Assembly (NCBI GenBank): GCA_900551705.1
Contig: URWY01000016.1
Location: 1 to 18,417 of the forward strand
DNA: 18,417 nucleotides
From: an uncultured Bacillota bacterium
GTDB lineage: Bacteria > Bacillota > Clostridia > Christensenellales > UBA1242
Direction of reading: 5' to 3'
Shown here: positions 15,902-18,417 of the stretch, one piece after another
How positions within the stretch are numbered: position 1 is the stretch's first letter
Layout of the letters: each line of letters starts with the position of its first letter
Notes under the pieces: generated by a model
The model's input: only the letters and a program-made list of their open reading frames with translations
Told to the model about the DNA's origin: nothing
Databases searched by the model: none
Position numbers and translations under genes: made by a program

Positions 15902-16120
15902 ATGAAACTTTTAAAATCACTTATCGCATTTGTTCAAACAGTCTTTTCCGCATGGCGCGGTCCTTTTTTAGATGAAACCGCAGGCCTTGGCAAAGACATG
16001 ATTTCAATAGCACAAGGCAAAAGCCAAAAGGAAATAGACCTAGAAAAAGAAGTTAAAAATCAAAAACGCATTTTGAAAGCGCAACAACTTGCACAAGAGC
16101 AAATTGATTTTGAAAACTAA
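15902..16120 (+). CDS. Small protein of unknown function (72 residues)
   Basis: Not recognised. The only plus-strand gene in the window. The in-frame GTG at 15896 overlaps the ribosome binding site, so I prefer ATG at 15902, five bases after AGGAG. The N-terminus MKLLKSLIAFVQTVFSAW is basic then hydrophobic or amphipathic, but too short and lacking a signal-peptidase site for a clear signal peptide. It could sit at the membrane surface. From about residue 40 the chain is highly charged (KEIDLEKEVKNQKRIL) and likely a helix or short coiled coil rich in Glu, Lys and Gln. A strong promoter, good ribosome binding site and downstream terminator support a real, well-expressed gene. Base composition matches its neighbours. 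It diverges from rpoB and converges on the LRR gene. No function can be given. Confidence 0.8.
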   Translation: MKLLKSLIAFVQTVFSAWRGPFLDETAGLGKDMISIAQGKSQKEIDLEKEVKNQKRILKAQQLAQEQIDFEN

Positions 16121-16141
16121 ATTTGCACATATTCGCACGTA

Positions 16142-16172
16142 AAAAAACTCCCCCATTTCGAGAGAGTTTTTT
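16142..16172 (-). terminator. Terminator shared by the convergent LRR gene and the 72-codon gene
   Basis: Outer arms of 9 bp (16142-16150 and 16164-16172) lie between two converging genes, 20 bp past the LRR stop and 21 bp past the small-gene stop. In minus-strand RNA the stem extends by four more pairs, two of them G-U, to a 5-nt GAAAU loop and is followed by a run of seven U. In plus-strand RNA those wobble pairs become C-A mismatches, leaving a larger 13-nt loop. It should therefore be stronger for the LRR gene but can serve both. Confidence 0.8.
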
Positions 16173-16192
16173 ATTTCCTAGTTTATTTTTAG

Positions 16193-18417
16193 TTATTCGC
16201 TAATAGCCTGAATTGCATAATCTTTCCAACCATCAGCCGCTTTGTATGCTTCCACACTTCGCGCAGGAACATAAATTGTTCGGACTTCGTTTGGAAATAC
16301 AGAATAACTACTTAATGTAGGTGGATTAATCGCTTTAACAGTGATTTCTGTTAAACCTTCGCAATCAGAGAATGCAAAGTCTCCAATGCTGGTTACGCTG
16401 TCTGGGATTGTGATGGATGTTAAACCTCTGCAACCATAGAATGCACAATCTCCAATACTGGTTACGCTATTGCCAATTGTGACAGATGTTAAACCACTGC
16501 AATCTTGAAATGCATTAGATCCAATGCTGTTTACGCTATTACCAATTATAACAGAACTTAAACCACTACAACTCCAGAATGCACCATCTCCAATGCTGAT
16601 TACGCTGTCTGGGATTGTGATTGATGTTAAACTGCTGCAATTAGCGAATGCACGACTTCCAATACTGGTTACGCTATTGCCAATTGTGACAGATGTTAAA
16701 CCACTGCAATTTTGAAATGCATACTCTCCAATACTGGTTACGCTGTCTGGGATTGTGATTGATGTTAAGCTGCAATAGGAGAACGCATAATTTCTAATGC
16801 TGGTTACAGGGAAACCGTCTACCGCTGCTGGGATATCATAAGTTGTATTTGCAGAAATATATTGTAAAACGCTTAATCCTTCATTAGACTTTGCAAATAT
16901 CGCTTTGCCATCCGCTGCTAAATATGGGTTATCTTTTGAAATTGTGATCTTTATATTTGAAACATCACTCGGCAACCAAGAAACTTCTTGTATCCCAGCG
17001 CCAATATGAATTGATGTTAAACCTTCGCAATCAGAGAATGCACCATCTCCAATGCTGGTTACGCTGTCTGGGATTGTGATTGATGTTAAACCACTGCAAC
17101 CATAGAATGCATATTCTTCAATATTTGTTAAACTATCTGGTAAATTAATAGATCCTAATTTTGTCAAATTAGAGAATACATACTTAGGTAAAACTGTAAT
17201 GCCTTCCCCTAATGATATAGATTTTAGCGAAGTGTTTTGCATCGCTACATGAATATCCCTATAACCGCTAATGCCAAAAATAGACATTTGAATATCACTA
17301 TGCCATGTTTTTGTAACAAGTTCAATAGAACCTGGAATTTCTAATGTTTCAGCATTAAACTTGCTTGCAAAAACTCCAAAAGTACATGGATTTATTTGAG
17401 TAATGGTCTTCTTCGTGCCATAGAAAATATTGCTTGTATCGACATATGCTTTCCCTCTTAGAGTTATCTCTGTGCGACCTGAATTTTCCCAATAACTATA
17501 TCCTCTTGCTTGAAGAAAATCGTCCAAAGTTGTATAAGTATCTCCAGTTTCCACATCAGTTAATGGAAGCATTTCTGACCATAGCCAAAGATTATTAAAT
17601 ATTTCATAATAAATTGAAACCCACATTTCGTTAAAATATCCATCGCTTGTCCAACCAGTGATTTTTACTTCCAAATCTCTTTGTCTTACTCTTGTTTGAT
17701 CTTTGACTGTTATATCTTTTTCATTTCCAAAATATTTAATAATTGAATAACAATTATCTGGTTGTGAAGTAACATTGCTTGCAGTATTTTCTATCACAAA
17801 ATCATTAGAAGTCTTTAAATTTGAAAAATCTCTTGTTGAATATACAAAACCTGTATACTCCTTAGAACTAAACCAGCCGACAACATATCCACCAACTTCT
17901 TCGTTTTCATCAGCCGTGACCGTGATTTTTGCATTCCCTGTTTCTTGCGTATCGTAGAATGGTTCACTCAATTTGTATTTATCGCTTCCGTCTGCATTTG
18001 TTCCGTCTTTGTATTTTAATTGAATATATTCTACATCTGAGCTATCAAATTCCAATATTGTTTCTTTTCCGTATGAAAATTTTATTTCATTAAGTGGGCT
18101 TGAAATCTGATCATTTATAGTTACCTGAACATTTTGCATTTCTTCAATTTCTGCTGTGTCTGTGTAATTTGTTACAGCCGCACCTTCAGAATAATTTCCT
18201 GTTTGAACAAATGTTGCATTATCCTTAACTTTCGCGAAATCTACTGTTTGAACAATCTTCCAGCCCAATGCTTTTGCTTGTTCGGCTGTTGCATCGCCTT
18301 GAAGTGTTTCGAGTGTGAGATAAACTTCAATTTTGTTGATTGATGTTGTGTCATCAATTTTGAAACCGCCACCTTCGCCGTTGTTATCTGCTCCTGTAAA
18401 GCCAGCACCTTCAATGA
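16193..18417 (-). CDS. BspA-type leucine-rich-repeat surface protein, 5' end outside window
   Basis: About 740 residues are visible; the reading frame stays open through the right edge, so the start and any signal peptide are missing. The TTG at 18266-18268 is simply an internal Leu codon. The visible N-terminal half (to about 17230) is Thr/Ser/Asp-rich with few Cys or Lys clusters, as in beta-rich extracellular domains, and I cannot name its fold. The C-terminal part carries 23-residue BspA/TpLRR repeats of the form LTSITIPDSVTSIGxxAFxxCSG: three at 17021-17227 and six at 16355-16768. Between them is a divergent stretch with NPYLAADGKAIF, typical of this family. It ends with PPTLSSYSVF...IYVPARSVEAYKAADGW, the usual BspA end piece, with no LPXTG or membrane anchor. 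Likely secreted or surface-attached through the missing N-terminus. Function, perhaps adhesion, is only inferred. Confidence 0.9.
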   Translation of the reverse strand, partial: IEGAGFTGADNNGEGGGFKIDDTTSINKIEVYLTLETLQGDATAEQAKALGWKIVQTVDFAKVKDNATFVQTGNYSEGAAVTNYTDTAEIEEMQNVQVTINDQISSPLNEIKFSYGKETILEFDSSDVEYIQLKYKDGTNADGSDKYKLSEPFYDTQETGNAKITVTADENEEVGGYVVGWFSSKEYTGFVYSTRDFSNLKTSNDFVIENTASNVTSQPDNCYSIIKYFGNEKDITVKDQTRVRQRDLEVKITGWTSDGYFNEMWVSIYYEIFNNLWLWSEMLPLTDVETGDTYTTLDDFLQARGYSYWENSGRTEITLRGKAYVDTSNIFYGTKKTITQINPCTFGVFASKFNAETLEIPGSIELVTKTWHSDIQMSIFGISGYRDIHVAMQNTSLKSISLGEGITVLPKYVFSNLTKLGSINLPDSLTNIEEYAFYGCSGLTSITIPDSVTSIGDGAFSDCEGLTSIHIGAGIQEVSWLPSDVSNIKITISKDNPYLAADGKAIFAKSNEGLSVLQYISANTTYDIPAAVDGFPVTSIRNYAFSYCSLTSITIPDSVTSIGEYAFQNCSGLTSVTIGNSVTSIGSRAFANCSSLTSITIPDSVISIGDGAFWSCSGLSSVIIGNSVNSIGSNAFQDCSGLTSVTIGNSVTSIGDCAFYGCRGLTSITIPDSVTSIGDFAFSDCEGLTEITVKAINPPTLSSYSVFPNEVRTIYVPARSVEAYKAADGWKDYAIQAISE
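16355..16768 (-). repeat. Six tandem 69-bp LRR units
   Basis: Six in-frame units of exactly 69 bp (23 residues) with no spacing: 16355-16423, 16424-16492, 16493-16561, 16562-16630, 16631-16699 and 16700-16768. Each encodes a repeat with either an IPDS or an IGNS core; read 5' to 3' on the minus strand the order is IPDS, IGNS, IPDS, IGNS, IGNS, IPDS. Units of the same type share long identical DNA stretches, including synonymous positions. Confidence 0.95.
17021..17227 (-). repeat. Three tandem 69-bp LRR units
   Basis: Units 17021-17089, 17090-17158 and 17159-17227 encode a second block of 23-residue repeats. The two at 17090-17227 are diverged (LGSINLPDSLTNIEEYAF and LKSISLGEGITVLPKYVF). The unit at 17021-17089 is almost the same DNA as the unit at 16355-16423, about 600 bp away. 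Confidence 0.92.

Noticed and set aside
16524..16715. Plus-strand frame with repeating sequence inside the LRR region
   Set aside because: It is the mirror of the 69-bp LRR repeats, which keep all frames in register; no start signals.
16355..16768. Regularly spaced repeats as a CRISPR array
   Set aside because: Units are direct, contiguous, in frame and code for LRR repeats; there are no unique spacers.
18266..18268. TTG as the start codon of the LRR gene
   Set aside because: The frame remains open to the window edge with the same kind of sequence (GDATAEQAKALGWK) and there is no ribosome binding site; the codon is an internal Leu.

Overview
The window is AT-rich (roughly one third G+C by eye) chromosomal DNA from a low-G+C Gram-positive-type bacterium (Bacillota; probably Clostridia-like or a related uncultured lineage). 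The grounds are the miaB-mutS-mutL-miaA-ynbB gene order, AGGAG-type ribosome binding sites, near-consensus sigma-A promoters and a BspA-type leucine-rich-repeat surface protein typical of host-associated anaerobes. UGA is used as a stop codon, so the code is standard. The species cannot be named from sequence alone.

Layout, left to right; nearly everything reads leftward (minus strand). Positions 1-288 hold a tRNA cluster transcribed in the order Pro(UGG)-Met(CAU)-Asp(GUC), with the Asp gene cut by the window edge. It is driven by a strong promoter at 308-336, and small AU-rich hairpins sit in both spacers. Positions 408-8349 hold a five-gene operon read as miaB-mutS-mutL-miaA-ynbB: a tRNA methylthiotransferase, two mismatch-repair proteins, a tRNA isopentenyltransferase and a PLP-dependent lyase-like enzyme. 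Its promoter (8358-8386) sits so close to the miaB start codon that the mRNA should be leaderless. Positions 8411-8440 are the rpoBC terminator. Positions 8452-15672 are rpoC and rpoB, transcribed from a promoter at 15788-15816 through a leader of about 108 nt that contains a terminator-like hairpin. Rightward from a divergent promoter (15853-15881) lies a 72-codon gene of unknown function (15902-16120). It converges on a large LRR gene (16193 to the right edge, 5' end missing), and a terminator at 16142-16172 lies between them.

How the genes relate: MiaA adds the isopentenyl group at A37 of tRNAs reading UNN codons and MiaB then thiomethylates it, so the operon carries both steps of ms2i6A synthesis along with MutS/MutL mismatch repair. 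rpoB and rpoC form a stand-alone RNA polymerase unit, detached from the ribosomal-protein genes that usually flank them.

No defence, mobile or otherwise clearly new multi-gene system is visible. The points most worth checking are: a MiaB that lacks its TRAM domain and appears to be made from a leaderless mRNA; an RNA polymerase with a naturally altered rifampicin pocket (Gln at the E. coli His526 position) and a Pro next to the catalytic NADFDGD motif; a possible attenuator before rpoB; and the unrecognised 72-residue protein.
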